Positions 1-8,803 of a stretch of 64,000 bases of DNA are shown here, piece after piece. The notes under the pieces are model-generated. The model did not search any database, was not told where the DNA came from, and saw nothing but the letters and a program-made list of their open reading frames with translations. The number at the start of each line of letters is the position of its first letter. Position 1 is the stretch's first letter. This DNA comes from Nocardioides sp. SR21 (GTDB lineage: Bacteria > Actinomycetota > Actinomycetes > Propionibacteriales > Nocardioidaceae): positions 310,001-374,000 of the forward strand of contig NZ_JAKWJR010000006.1 of assembly GCF_022761125.1 (NCBI RefSeq). Direction: 5' to 3'. Both the position numbers and the translations under genes were made by a program.

Positions 1-205
1 CCGCGCCGCCCGTCGTACCCGCGGTGCCGCCGTCGGCCGTGAGACCCGAACCGCCGTCGACGCCGCCGGCCGTGGTCCCGTCGGCCCCGCCGACCGTGGT
101 GCCGTTGACCGCGGCGACCGTGTCGGGGTCGAGCTGCGAGCCGCAGCCGGCCAGCGCGCACGCCACCGCGACGGCGGCGACGGTGAGCAGTCGGACCCTA
201 CGCAT
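1..205 (-). CDS. ABC-type substrate-binding lipoprotein, N-terminal fragment
   Basis: Only the first 68 codons are in the window; the gene runs off the left edge. The start ATG at 205 follows a strong AGGGAGG ribosome site. The product opens with a lipoprotein signal (MRRVRLLTVAAVAVACALAGC), whose lipobox is LAGC, and continues GSQLDPDTVAAVNGTTVGG into a Gly/Thr/Asp-rich linker. The GSQLDPDTVA stretch matches the upstream neighbour at 296-1732, so the two are tandem paralogues. By analogy with that gene it is probably a periplasmic-binding-protein-type (LivK-like) lipoprotein; the binding domain itself is outside the window. Confidence 0.8.
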   Translation of the reverse strand, partial: MRRVRLLTVAAVAVACALAGCGSQLDPDTVAAVNGTTVGGADGTTAGGVDGGSGLTADGGTAGTTGGA

Positions 206-295
206 GGATCCCTCCCTGGAGACCGAACGTGACGCCCGTCTCAACGAGGTCTCCACGCGAAGGTGACGGCGCCGGTCTGGACATGTCGCTGCCCA

Positions 296-1732
296 TCAGG
301 ACGACGTGGTTCCGCTGCACTGGTACCGGGACCCGCCGACCGGGACCCACGTGCCGCCCTTGAGCTGGATGAACCGCCAGCACTCGCCGGTGCGCCGCGG
401 TCCCACGTGCTGCGGGGAGTGCATGCCGTTCGCGGTCCAGTCGTCGACCCGGGCGACGTCGGCCAGCAGGCTCTGCCGGCTCAGCTTCCCGCCGAGCGCG
501 ATCGACCGTTCGACGAACAGCCGGGCCGCGGACCAGGAGAACAGCCCGAAGAAGCTGGGCTCCGCTCCGGGCTTCACCTGCTGGAGCCAGCTCAGGTAGA
601 GCTGGAGCTCCTTGTTGCTGCCCGCCTCCTCGAACGGCGTGAAGTTGATGAAGAGCGTGGTGCCCTCCACCGCGTCGCCACCGTTCTGCACGAACTCGCT
701 GGTGTACGCCGTCGGGTCGAGCATGAACACCTCGGGCTTGAACCCCTGCTGCTTCATCGCGTCGGCGAGCCGGACGAACTGGGCGGACGCCCCGATCATC
801 TGGACGTACTCGATACCCTTGGACTTCATCTCCTGGACGTACGGCGCGTAGTTGAACTCCGAGATGTCGATGCCCTGCACGTACCCGAAGCGCATCCCGC
901 GGTTCTCCATCGCGTCGACCTGGGTCTGGGCGTTCTCCGCGGCCGCGCCCGCGTTGATGTAGAGCATCGCGGCGTGCGAGGCGGCGTCCGGGTGGTTCTT
1001 CTTCACGTAGTCGGGGACGGCGTTCTGGAACTCCGTCGCCACCGTCGACTGCGCGCCGTAGCAGGTCGTGCAGTCCTGCCGGTCGAACGTGACCGAGGCG
1101 GACCGGAGGTCGGGCAGCCCGCAGTCCTGGGCGGTCTTCGCACCGCCGGAGTCGAAGGCCGACATCGAGCCGACCATCGCGAACGTCTCATCGCAGCCCT
1201 TGGCGTACGCCTGCTGGTCGGCGGCGGCGTCGGTGCGGCTGTCGTACGCCTTCAGCTCGAGCTTGCGGCCGCAGATGTCGCTGGTCGCGTTGAAGTAGGC
1301 GACGTAAGCGCGCACCGCGTCCTGGCTCGCCTCGAACAGTCCCGGCACGGGCCCGGAGACGTCGGAGGCGTTGCCGATGACGATCGTCTTGTCGGTGACG
1401 CCGGTCTGGTTCTTGAACCCGTTGCAGCTGCCGGCCTTGGCGCCGCCGGTCGCGGAGTTCACGCCGGTCCCCTCGGGGGCGTCCCCGGTGCTCGCGCCGG
1501 TCGAGCCCCCGGAGCCACCATCGGCGCTCGTGGTGCCGCCACCGGTGCTGCCCGGGACCGACCCGTCGAGAGCCGCGCCGTCGCCGGAGCCGGTCGAGAC
1601 CCCGGAGCCGCCCACGCCGCTCCCGCTCACCTGGGCGACGGTGTCGGGGTCGAGCTGGGAGCCGCACGCGGCGAGGCTGAGCGCCACGAGCGCGCAGACG
1701 GGCGCCATCACGGCTTGTCGGACGAGGGGCAC
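296..1732 (-). CDS. ABC-type branched-chain amino acid-like substrate-binding lipoprotein
   Basis: Extracytoplasmic solute-binding lipoprotein of the LivK / Peripla_BP_6 type, 478 aa. The lipobox is SLAACG near residue 24. About 75 residues of Gly/Ser/Thr/Ala linker follow, then a two-lobed binding domain beginning near VTDKTIVIGNASDVSG and containing paired cysteines (CDE, CGLP, CTTC). The ligand is unknown; no permease or ATPase genes are adjacent. I chose GTG 1732 because GGAGG lies 5-6 bases upstream; GTG 1744 is in frame but has no ribosome site. It is followed on the same strand by its paralogue at 1-205. Stand-alone pairs of this type could act as sensors or feed a distant transporter. 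Confidence 0.82.
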   Translation of the reverse strand: MPLVRQAVMAPVCALVALSLAACGSQLDPDTVAQVSGSGVGGSGVSTGSGDGAALDGSVPGSTGGGTTSADGGSGGSTGASTGDAPEGTGVNSATGGAKAGSCNGFKNQTGVTDKTIVIGNASDVSGPVPGLFEASQDAVRAYVAYFNATSDICGRKLELKAYDSRTDAAADQQAYAKGCDETFAMVGSMSAFDSGGAKTAQDCGLPDLRSASVTFDRQDCTTCYGAQSTVATEFQNAVPDYVKKNHPDAASHAAMLYINAGAAAENAQTQVDAMENRGMRFGYVQGIDISEFNYAPYVQEMKSKGIEYVQMIGASAQFVRLADAMKQQGFKPEVFMLDPTAYTSEFVQNGGDAVEGTTLFINFTPFEEAGSNKELQLYLSWLQQVKPGAEPSFFGLFSWSAARLFVERSIALGGKLSRQSLLADVARVDDWTANGMHSPQHVGPRRTGECWRFIQLKGGTWVPVGGSRYQCSGTTSS

Positions 1733-1809
1733 CGGGGCCTCCACAGAGCTAGAACACGTATCAGTTCTGGCTCAACGAGGGGGCCGCCCAGAGGTGACGG
1801 CCGCCACTC

Positions 1810-3309
1810 TCACTGCACGGTGAGGGGCGGATACACCAGCTCGACGTACTCCCCGACCTCGAAGACGCCGTTGGTCGCGATGTCGACCCACTGGATGCCG
1901 GCCGGGTGCCCGTCGCGGTAGGTCACCAGGCTGATCTCGGCCTCGTGCTTCGGCTTGCTCCCCAGCGCGATGGCGTACGCCGCTCCGCCCGCGGTGCCGG
2001 TCGTGTAGCGGTACCCCGTGGACCCGTTCTCGCCGACGGTCGCCTCGGGGCCGACCCGGTTGTGCAGGTGGCCGCCGAGAACCAGCTGCACGCAGCCGCG
2101 GTTGAGGGCCTCGCGGCCGAGGTTCGCGTCGTGGACGAGCATGGTCACCAGCCCGCCCTCGACGGCGCACGCGGCGTCGGCCATCCGGTCCTCGACCTCG
2201 GCGAACGACAGGCCGGTCTCGTCGCGCCAGCTGCCGAGGCCGCTGGAGCGCGGGTCGTCGACGCCCAGCAAGGTGGTGCCGGCGGGGCCGTCGACCACCT
2301 CACCGTCGAGCATCGTCCAGCCGTGGTCGGCCATGTAGTCGTGCACGAAGTCCCCGTGGTCGTGGTTGCCGGCGACGCCCCAGCGGTCGAGGCCCTTGAA
2401 CGCCTCACTCACCGAGTCCAGCGAGAACGCCTCCCAGCTGCTGCCGGTCGAGGTGTCGTCGCCACCGTCGAACACCGCGGTCGCGCCGGCGGCGTCGGCG
2501 ATCGCCCGGGCGACCGGGTCCATGCCGATGTTGTCGTGCCGGTCGGACACGAACACCACCACGGTGTCGCCCTCCTCCGGCACCCGGAGGTCGAGCGTGG
2601 CGGCGTGCTCGGCAGCCGCGGCGTAGAACTCCTTGCTGGTGTCGTAGGTGTCGACCGCGCTCTCGACCAGACGACGCGTCTGCGACGTGGTGACGTCGCC
2701 GCGTACCTGGACGTCGTCGAGCTCCTCGGGGATCGGGACGCCCGGGCCGAGGAAGTCCTGCAGCGACACCCAGTCCCCGCCGCCCACGGTGGCGGCGGAC
2801 TCGCGCCACGGCTGCCAGACGGCGATGCCGAGCACCACGAGCACCACCACCGCGACCACACCGGTGCGGAGCTCGAACCGTCCGGCCAGCTCCCGCCGGC
2901 GGGCCGGTCCGATGAGCAGCCACACCACCAGGGGGACCAGGCCGAGCACGGCGCCGCGCACGAGGGCGTCGACCGCCATCGACTCGACGGCATGGCCGAC
3001 CTTGGCCAGCTGGCCCTCCGGCTGACTGGCGAGCAGGGCGTAGCGCTGGACGAGCTCGTCGGTCGACTTCGCGTCGGTCTTGCCGAGCTGGACGTCGACT
3101 CCGACGACCCCGCCGGTGTCCACGCGCACGTCAGGCAGGATCGGCCCGGCGTCCAGCACGGCCGTGCCGGAGAGGTCGGGCGAGACCGACGCGTCGTGGC
3201 TCGCGAGCTCGACGGTGCGGCTGCTGGTCAGGAACAGGACCAGCCCGATGAGGACGGCGCACAGCAGCCAGACCCCGGCGTACACCAGGATCCGAGCAGT
3301 CCGGCGCAC
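1810..3309 (-). CDS. Membrane-anchored metallophosphoesterase
   Basis: Predicted membrane protein of 499 aa with a C-terminal calcineurin-like phosphoesterase domain. Transmembrane segments lie at about residues 6-27, 117-134 and 149-165. The metal-binding motifs appear in order: SDRHDN (about 255-260), GDD, GNHDHGD, HD and GGHLHNR, so the two-metal site looks complete. The substrate is unknown. The GTG start at 3309 comes two bases after the rlmB stop, indicating co-transcription with rlmB. Upstream in-frame codons inside rlmB encode arginine-rich shadow sequence and were rejected. Residues 1-240 between the membrane segments and the catalytic domain match no domain I recognise. Confidence 0.85.
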   Translation of the reverse strand: MRRTARILVYAGVWLLCAVLIGLVLFLTSSRTVELASHDASVSPDLSGTAVLDAGPILPDVRVDTGGVVGVDVQLGKTDAKSTDELVQRYALLASQPEGQLAKVGHAVESMAVDALVRGAVLGLVPLVVWLLIGPARRRELAGRFELRTGVVAVVVLVVLGIAVWQPWRESAATVGGGDWVSLQDFLGPGVPIPEELDDVQVRGDVTTSQTRRLVESAVDTYDTSKEFYAAAAEHAATLDLRVPEEGDTVVVFVSDRHDNIGMDPVARAIADAAGATAVFDGGDDTSTGSSWEAFSLDSVSEAFKGLDRWGVAGNHDHGDFVHDYMADHGWTMLDGEVVDGPAGTTLLGVDDPRSSGLGSWRDETGLSFAEVEDRMADAACAVEGGLVTMLVHDANLGREALNRGCVQLVLGGHLHNRVGPEATVGENGSTGYRYTTGTAGGAAYAIALGSKPKHEAEISLVTYRDGHPAGIQWVDIATNGVFEVGEYVELVYPPLTVQ

Positions 3310-3311
3310 GG

Positions 3312-4256
3312 TCAGCGGCGCGCCTCGGAGATGGCGTAGAGGGCGACCGAGGCCGCGACTCCCGCGTTGAGCGACTCGAGCCGGTTGGCCATGGGGATCG
3401 ACACCAGCTGGTCGCAGGTCTCCGACACCAGCCGCGAGAGGCCCTCGCCCTCGGAGCCGACCACGACCACGAGCGGGCCGTCGGCCAGGTCGAGGTCCGG
3501 CAGGCTCACGTCGCCCTCGGCGGCCAGGCCGACGACCATGCAGCCGGCGTCCTGGTAGGCCTTCAGCTGGCGCGTGAGGTTCACGGTCTGCGCGACCGGC
3601 ATCCGCGCGGCGGCTCCGGCACTCGTCTTCCACGCCGCCGCCGTCATGCCGGCCGCCCGACGCTCGGGGATCACCACGCCGTGCGCGCCGAACCCGGCAG
3701 CGCTGCGGATGATCGCGCCGAGGTTGCGCGGGTCGGTGATGTGGTCGACCGCGACGATGAGCGGCTTCTCCGCGTTCTTCGCGGCCAGGTCGAGGAGGTC
3801 GTCCGGGTGGGCGTACTCGTACGCCGGGATCCGCGCGGCCAGCCCCTGGTGGACCCCACCGCCGACCATCCGGTCCATCTCGGTCTTGGTGACCTCGAGC
3901 AGCTTGATGCCCTTGTCGGACGCGAGCTGGAACGCCTCACGCAGCCGGCCGTCGCGCTCGGCGCCCTCGGCGACGTACAGCGCGTTGATCGGCACGCCCT
4001 CGCGCAGCGACTCGACGACCGGGTTGCGGCCGATGATCCACTCGGCGTCGCCCGTCGTACGCCGCTTCGGCTTGGTCGCGGCGGCCTTCTCGGCACGCTT
4101 CGCGACCTTGTGGGCCTTGTGGTACTCGCGGTCCTTGGCCTTGGGCGTCGGACCGCGGCCCTCGAGGCCGCGCTTCACGCGGCCGCCGGATCCGGCGGTC
4201 GGGTTGCCCTTGCCGGACTTCTTGATCGCGCCCTTGCGCTGCGAATTGCCTGCCAC
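3312..4256 (-). CDS. rlmB: 23S rRNA (guanosine-2'-O-)-methyltransferase RlmB
   Basis: SpoU/TrmH-family methyltransferase, 314 aa, expected to methylate the 2'-O of G2251 in 23S rRNA. The N-terminal ~75 residues are Lys/Gly/Arg-rich, as in actinobacterial homologues, followed by the substrate-binding domain (WIIGRNPVVESLREG). The catalytic knot motifs are present: NLGAIIRSAAGFGAHGVV, VVGSEGEGLSRLV and the SAM-binding IPMANRLESLNAGVAASVAL. The start is GTG 4256. It lies between cysS and the metallophosphoesterase on the same strand, the order seen in mycobacteria (cysS followed by the spoU gene). Confidence 0.95.
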   Translation of the reverse strand: MAGNSQRKGAIKKSGKGNPTAGSGGRVKRGLEGRGPTPKAKDREYHKAHKVAKRAEKAAATKPKRRTTGDAEWIIGRNPVVESLREGVPINALYVAEGAERDGRLREAFQLASDKGIKLLEVTKTEMDRMVGGGVHQGLAARIPAYEYAHPDDLLDLAAKNAEKPLIVAVDHITDPRNLGAIIRSAAGFGAHGVVIPERRAAGMTAAAWKTSAGAAARMPVAQTVNLTRQLKAYQDAGCMVVGLAAEGDVSLPDLDLADGPLVVVVGSEGEGLSRLVSETCDQLVSIPMANRLESLNAGVAASVALYAISEARR

Positions 4257-4274
4257 GTCAGTGTCCTTGCTTCC

Positions 4275-4322
4275 GGTGGTCGAGTAGGTCGCGACGAAGG
4301 AGCGGCCGTGTCGAGACCCCGG
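4275..4322. repeat. Dispersed TCGAG-type repeat element
   Basis: Intergenic copy between rlmB and cysS of a degenerate palindromic element (begins GGTGGTCGAGTAGG, ends GTGTCGAGACCCC). Related copies are found at about 10884, 31940, 39273, 42543, 46114 and 51726. It resembles the REP-like GGTCTCGACA..CTCGACCACC elements common in this group of actinobacteria. It could act as a transcription terminator or be a miniature mobile sequence; neither is shown here. Confidence 0.55.
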
Positions 4323-4325
4323 CCA

Positions 4326-5702
4326 TCACGAGATGCTCCACTTCGGCCCATGGGGTGTGTCCTCGACCTCGATGCCCGCTGCCTTGATCCGGTCGCGGAT
4401 CGCGTCGGCGGCGGCGAAGTCCTTGTCGGCGCGGGCCTGCGCGCGCTGCTCGAGCAGCCCGGCGACCAGCGCGTCGACGGCGTCGGTGAGCTTCTGGTCG
4501 TCACCGCCGCTCGTGCCCCAGGCCGGGTCGGCCGGGTTGATGCCGAGCACGTCGAGCATCGCCACCACCTCCGCGGCGTACGGCCTGGGGTCGTCGGCCT
4601 TGTTCCCCTCGCGCACGGTGTCGTAGATGACCGCGACCGCGGCGGGCGTCCCGAGGTCGTCGTCCAGCGCCGCGACGAACGCGTCCGGCAGGGCGCCGGC
4701 CTCGACGTCGCCGGCGCGCTCGAGGAAGCTCTCGATCCGCCGGAAGCCCACGGCCGCCTCGTCGAGAGCCTCGAAGGAGAACTCGACGTGGCTGCGGTAG
4801 TGCGCGGCCACGATGTAGAACCGCAGCTCGATGCCGCGGTAGCGCTGCAGCACCGAGGGGATCGTCAGCGAGTTGCCGAGCGACTTGCTCATCTTCTCGC
4901 CGGCGGTGGTGATCCACGCGTTGTGCATCCAGTACGACGCGAACGGGTGGCCGGCCGCGCGCGACTGGGCCTGCTCGTTCTCGTGGTGCGGGAAGCGCAG
5001 GTCGACGCCGCCGCCGTGGATGTCGAACGCGGGGCCGAGGTACTTGCCCGCCATCGCGGAGCACTCGATGTGCCAGCCCGGGCGGCCGCGGCCCCACGGG
5101 CTCGGCCACGACGCGGTCTCCGGCTCGGACTCCTTGCGGCCCTTCCAGAGCGCGAAGTCGCGGGGGTCGCGCTTGCCACGGGGGTCGGCGTCCTCGGCCG
5201 CCTCCATGTCGTCGATGCCCTGGCGGGTCAGCTCGCCGTACTGCGGCCACGAGCGGACGTCGAAGTAGACGTCGCCGGAGCCGTCGGCCGCGGGGTACGC
5301 GTGCCCCTTCTCGATCAGCGTCTCGATCAGCTCGAGCATCTCGGGGATGTGCCCGGTGGCCAGCGGCTCGTACGTCGGCGGCGCGACGTTGAGGGCGGCG
5401 TACGCCTTGTCCAGCTCGCGCTTCATCGCGGCGGCGTGCGAGTACCACGGCCGGCCGAAGCCGTCGGCCTTGGCGATGATCTTGTCGTCGATGTCGGTGA
5501 CGTTGCGGATGAACGTCACGTCGTAGCCGCGGAGACGCAGCCAGCGCTGGAGCACGTCGAAGTTCACGGCCGAGCGCACGTGCCCGACGTGCGGCTCGGA
5601 CTGCACGGTGAGACCACAGACGTACAGACCCGCCTTCCCCTCCTCGAGGGGAACGAAGTCACGGACGTCGCGGGTCGCGGTGTCGTACAGCCTGAAGGTC
5701 AC
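4326..5702 (-). CDS. cysS: Cysteine--tRNA ligase
   Basis: Class I aminoacyl-tRNA synthetase charging tRNA-Cys, 458 aa, near the normal family length. The HIGH-type motif is PHVGH (about residue 37) after [10 protein letters not shown]; the KMSKS loop is exactly KMSKSLGN (about 272); the zinc/cysteine site region [20 protein letters not shown] and FPHHENE are intact. The start is GTG 5702, with the -10 hexamer TAGACT six bases upstream, so the transcript is probably leaderless. The -10 overlaps that of the divergent gene at 5725. The paralogue MshC (mycothiol ligase) is excluded by the full length and tRNA-synthetase C-terminus. Confidence 0.96.
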   Translation of the reverse strand: MTFRLYDTATRDVRDFVPLEEGKAGLYVCGLTVQSEPHVGHVRSAVNFDVLQRWLRLRGYDVTFIRNVTDIDDKIIAKADGFGRPWYSHAAAMKRELDKAYAALNVAPPTYEPLATGHIPEMLELIETLIEKGHAYPAADGSGDVYFDVRSWPQYGELTRQGIDDMEAAEDADPRGKRDPRDFALWKGRKESEPETASWPSPWGRGRPGWHIECSAMAGKYLGPAFDIHGGGVDLRFPHHENEQAQSRAAGHPFASYWMHNAWITTAGEKMSKSLGNSLTIPSVLQRYRGIELRFYIVAAHYRSHVEFSFEALDEAAVGFRRIESFLERAGDVEAGALPDAFVAALDDDLGTPAAVAVIYDTVREGNKADDPRPYAAEVVAMLDVLGINPADPAWGTSGGDDQKLTDAVDALVAGLLEQRAQARADKDFAAADAIRDRIKAAGIEVEDTPHGPKWSIS

Positions 5703-5708
5703 CGGCCA

Positions 5709-5718
5709 AGTCTAGGGT
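5709..5718. promoter_or_regulatory. Overlapping divergent -10 elements, cysS / peptidase
   Basis: On the minus strand TAGACT (5714-5709) lies six bases before the cysS GTG. On the plus strand TAGGGT (5713-5718) lies six bases before GTG 5725. The two hexamers share bases, so only one direction can be opened at a time and both mRNAs would be leaderless. Inferred from spacing only. Confidence 0.6.
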
Positions 5719-5724
5719 TTGTGG

Positions 5725-6867
5725 GTGCGCCGCCTGACATTCGCGATCCTCGCCGCCCTCGTCACGCCGCTGCTGGCTCCGGCCGCCGCGACCGCGGCCC
5801 CCGCCCGGCAGATCGTCTACACCGAGTGGGACTCCCCCGCGGCGCTCCAGGCGCTGCCGACCGGCGTGGACCGGAGCGCGTGGGTCACGCCGTGGACCTC
5901 GCCCGGCTTCGCGCTGACCCGGCTGATCCCGTCCTGGTCGGCACGCACCCCCGGCGACAGCCGGGTCCGCATCGAGGTGCGCGGCCGCACGGCCACGACC
6001 ACCTCGTCCTGGGACACCATCGCGACCTGGGCATCGGGCGACCAGCACCTGAAGCGCACGACGTACGGATCACAGGACGACGACCTCGCCTCGGTGAACG
6101 TCGACACCTGGGTCGTGCCGAACGGCGTGACGTCGTACCAGCTGCGGGTGACGATGGCCCGCGCCGCCGGCCAGAAGGCGTCGCCGCGCGTCGACATGGT
6201 CGGCGCCATGGCGTCGCTCCTGCCGGCGGTCGACTCGGTGAGGACGTCGCGACCCGGACCCGGCCGCGGGATCGTCCTCGACGTGCCGCGCTACTCGCAG
6301 ATGGTGCACACCGGCCACTACCCGCAGTACGGCAGCGGCGGCGAGGCCTGGTGCTCCCCGACGTCGACGTCGATGGTGCTCGGGTACTACGACGCACTGC
6401 CCGAGCCGAAGGCCTACCGCTGGGTGCCGGCCGGGCACGTCGACCCCTGGGTCGACCACGCCGCGCGGATGACGTACGACTACGAGTACGACGGCACCGG
6501 CAACTGGCCGTTCAACACGGCGTACGCCGCGAGCCTCGCCGGCCACGCCTACGTCACGCGGCTGCGCAGCCTGCGCGAGGCCGAGACCTACATCGCGGAC
6601 GGGATCCCGCTGGTCGCCTCGATCGCGTTCGGCCAGGGCGAGCTGGACGGCGCGCCGATCTCGTCGACGAACGGGCACCTGCTGGTGATCGTCGGCTTCA
6701 CGCAGTCCGGCGACGTGGTCGTCAACGACCCGGCCGCCGCGAGCCGCGCGGGCGTGCGCCGTACCTACGACCGCGGCCAGTTCGAGAACGCCTGGATCCC
6801 CAAGTCCGGCGGCACGGTGTACGTGATCACGGACGCCGCCCACCGGCCCCCGATCGGGAGCCGGTAG
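5725..6867 (+). CDS. Secreted C39-like cysteine peptidase
   Basis: Predicted exported protein of 380 aa. The signal peptide is about residues 1-25 (RRLTFAILAALVTPLLAPAA). A beta-rich domain of about 150 residues precedes a papain-like C39 (Peptidase_C39_2) domain: DVPRYSQMVHTGHYPQYG, catalytic Cys in GEAWCSPTSTSMVLGYYD, His in NGHLLVIVGF, and Asp/Asn in VVVNDPA. Lone C39-type domains usually act as processing or cell-wall peptidases; no bacteriocin or ABC exporter is nearby, so the target is unknown. I chose GTG 5725 because TAGGGT lies six bases upstream; an in-frame TTG at 5719 is less likely. Confidence 0.85.
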   Translation: MRRLTFAILAALVTPLLAPAAATAAPARQIVYTEWDSPAALQALPTGVDRSAWVTPWTSPGFALTRLIPSWSARTPGDSRVRIEVRGRTATTTSSWDTIATWASGDQHLKRTTYGSQDDDLASVNVDTWVVPNGVTSYQLRVTMARAAGQKASPRVDMVGAMASLLPAVDSVRTSRPGPGRGIVLDVPRYSQMVHTGHYPQYGSGGEAWCSPTSTSMVLGYYDALPEPKAYRWVPAGHVDPWVDHAARMTYDYEYDGTGNWPFNTAYAASLAGHAYVTRLRSLREAETYIADGIPLVASIAFGQGELDGAPISSTNGHLLVIVGFTQSGDVVVNDPAAASRAGVRRTYDRGQFENAWIPKSGGTVYVITDAAHRPPIGSR

Positions 6868-6882
6868 GCGGCGTACCGGGAC

Positions 6883-7920
6883 TCAGCTCCGGCGAACGCG
6901 CAGCGCGCCGGCCGCGACGAGTGCGCCACCGGCGGCCAGGAGCAGCAGCGCCGGGTCACGGGAGTCGCGGACCGGCTTCGTGGAGCCTGCAACCGGCGCC
7001 AGGGCCGCCGCTCCGGTGCTGCCCGCGTCGACGGAGGTCGGCACCAGGGCCGATCCGGCCTGGCTGCTCGCGCCGACGTGGCTCGCGCTGACGCCACGGT
7101 CGCACGCGCCGGGCTGGGCGGGCTGCTCCTCGTGCGAGGTGTGCTCAGTCGCGTGGCCGGGGACCCAGGTGTTCTCCGACGCCACGTAGACGTAGGGCGT
7201 CGTCGAGGCCACGGTGGTGGTGACCTCCACGTTGTCGGCGCAGTCGAGGTGGATGCTCTGCTGGCTCGCCTGCAGCGCCTCCGGCTGGGGCGCGCGCTCG
7301 ACGCAGTCGCGCTGGACCTGCTGCGCGACGTCCCACGGCGTGAAGACGACGTCGGAGATCGTCGGCTCGGTGTCGGTGACCAGGTCCCACGCGTTGGTGG
7401 TCTCGTTGAAGACGTAGGTGTCGGTGTACTCCTCGTCGTACGTCAGCTCGCCCGCGTCGTACGTCGTCCCGGCCAGGGTCACCTCGCAGTCGGCGAGCTG
7501 CCCGGCGCCGCTGCGCGTCACGTCCGGCGGCGGCGTGCAGGGAGTGCCGGCCGGCTGGGTGCCGGTCAGGTCGGTGCAGGCGTCCGCGGGCGGCGCGCCA
7601 CACGGGCCGACCTCGCCGGACTCGCCGCCGTGGTACGAACCGTCGGCAGCCTCCACGAACGCCGACCACGTGCTGGTCGCGCCGTCCTGCGGCACCGGGA
7701 AGGTCTGGTCGACGGACGCGCCGAACGTGCCGGTCTGCGTCACGCCGTTGATGGTCACCGACCACCGGTTGGCCTGGTCGGCGTCGTACGCCGTGGCGCC
7801 GACGTGCACGCCGGCGCAGCTCGCGCTGATGTCGGGTGTGTGGGCCGAGGCCGGCGCTGCGAGCAGCACTCCGAACCCGGTCGCCACGACAGCGGCGAGT
7901 GGAGCAGCAATCAGTCTCAT
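6883..7920 (-). CDS. Secreted, C-terminally membrane-anchored surface protein, unknown function
   Basis: 345 aa, not assigned to a known family. It has a clear signal peptide (about 1-26, ending APASAHTPD), an extracellular beta-rich region with several paired cysteines (ASCAGVH, GPCGAPPADACTD, RDCVERA, LDCADNV), a Thr/Ser/Ala/Pro-rich stretch near the end and a C-terminal hydrophobic segment followed by RVRRS. This layout suggests display outside the membrane with a C-terminal anchor; there is no LPxTG motif. The start is ATG 7920. It is convergent with the C39 peptidase, with 15 bases between the genes. Function unknown. Confidence 0.75.
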   Translation of the reverse strand: MRLIAAPLAAVVATGFGVLLAAPASAHTPDISASCAGVHVGATAYDADQANRWSVTINGVTQTGTFGASVDQTFPVPQDGATSTWSAFVEAADGSYHGGESGEVGPCGAPPADACTDLTGTQPAGTPCTPPPDVTRSGAGQLADCEVTLAGTTYDAGELTYDEEYTDTYVFNETTNAWDLVTDTEPTISDVVFTPWDVAQQVQRDCVERAPQPEALQASQQSIHLDCADNVEVTTTVASTTPYVYVASENTWVPGHATEHTSHEEQPAQPGACDRGVSASHVGASSQAGSALVPTSVDAGSTGAAALAPVAGSTKPVRDSRDPALLLLAAGGALVAAGALRVRRS

Positions 7921-7970
7921 GTGTCTCGTTCCCCCAGGGTGAGTGACACGGCCGCCCCCAGCGGCCGTCG

Positions 7971-8020
7971 GTCTGGACCTCTGTCACCGGCCACCGGGGT
8001 CGCCAAACAGAGGTCCAGAC
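7971..8020. terminator. 14-bp perfect inverted repeat, probable terminator
   Basis: Perfect 14-base arms (GTCTGGACCTCTGT at 7971-7984 and its complement at 8007-8020) with a 22-base loop. It lies after the SDR/oxidoreductase operon and before the surface-protein gene on the same strand. There is no T-tract, so the terminator role is inferred from position and stem strength; an operator for the surface-protein gene is an alternative. Confidence 0.55.
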
Positions 8021-8074
8021 GGGTCGACGCCGCCGGGTGTGCGCGGCCGCGGGAGCGGGTACGACCCGCCGGGC

Positions 8075-8803
8075 TCAGACCCCGTAGCCGCCGTCGACGT
8101 CCAGCTTCTGCCCGGAGATGAAGCCGGCACGGTCAGAGGCCAGGAAGCACACGGCTTCCGCGACATCGGACGCCGTGCCGAACCTGCGCAGCGGGATGTT
8201 GCGGCGCGTGATCGCGAGCGCCTCGTCGGACAGCTCGCCGGACGAGATCAGCCGCTCGGCCATCCCGTCGGTGAGCATCCCCGGACCGACGGCGTTGACG
8301 CGCACGCCGTAGCGCCCCTCCTCGGCGGCCAGGGCCCGCACCATCGCCTCCACGGCGGCCTTGGGCGCGGACGACAGCCCGTCGCGGACCGGGAAGCGCG
8401 CGGTCGCCGCAGTCGTCACCGCGACGATCGAGCCCCGCGCGGTGCGCAGGTGCGGGAGCGCGGGCTGCACGACGGCGAAGAACCCGGCGGCGTCCGCGGC
8501 GAGCTGCGCGGCCATCGCGGCCGGCTCGACGTTCGACAGGTGGGTCATCGGGACGTGCGGGCCGGCGGCGTACACCAGCGTGTGCAGGCCGCCGTGGTCC
8601 TCGACCACCGACGCGACCACCGACGCCGCGTCCTCGGCGACCGTCAGGTCCAGGGCGTAGGACGAGCCCTCCGGCCGATTCGTGCGGTACGTCATCGCCA
8701 CGGTCGCGCCGCGCTCGGCCAGCATCCGCGCGATCGCCGCGCCGAGACCGCCGCTGCCACCGATCACCAGGGCCGCGCCGTCGCGACCGTCGAAGTCCGC
8801 CAT
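8075..8803 (-). CDS. Short-chain dehydrogenase-like protein with altered active site
   Basis: SDR-fold protein of 242 aa. The Rossmann glycine motif is VIGGSGGLGAAIA (about 13-25), the NAG-equivalent is YAAGPHV, and the C-terminus GFISGQKLDVDGGYGV is typical. The catalytic region is unusual: where Ser and YxxxK are expected it reads TTAATARFPVRDGLSSAPK, so Ser is Thr and the Tyr is replaced by Ser, with Lys retained. Activity is therefore doubtful or altered. The ATG at 8803 overlaps the upstream oxidoreductase stop by one base (TGATG), so translation is coupled and the two products may work together. Confidence 0.8.
   Translation of the reverse strand: MADFDGRDGAALVIGGSGGLGAAIARMLAERGATVAMTYRTNRPEGSSYALDLTVAEDAASVVASVVEDHGGLHTLVYAAGPHVPMTHLSNVEPAAMAAQLAADAAGFFAVVQPALPHLRTARGSIVAVTTAATARFPVRDGLSSAPKAAVEAMVRALAAEEGRYGVRVNAVGPGMLTDGMAERLISSGELSDEALAITRRNIPLRRFGTASDVAEAVCFLASDRAGFISGQKLDVDGGYGV

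Noticed and set aside
263..1921. Long open frames antisense to the solute-binding protein and other genes (also at about 1906-3339, 3681-7091, 20478-22781, 23261-27474, 27780-30011, 37113-38408)
   Set aside because: They are the usual GC-rich shadow frames: Arg/Gly/Ala/Pro/Asp-rich, without domains, start signals or ribosome sites, and opposite genes with clear families.
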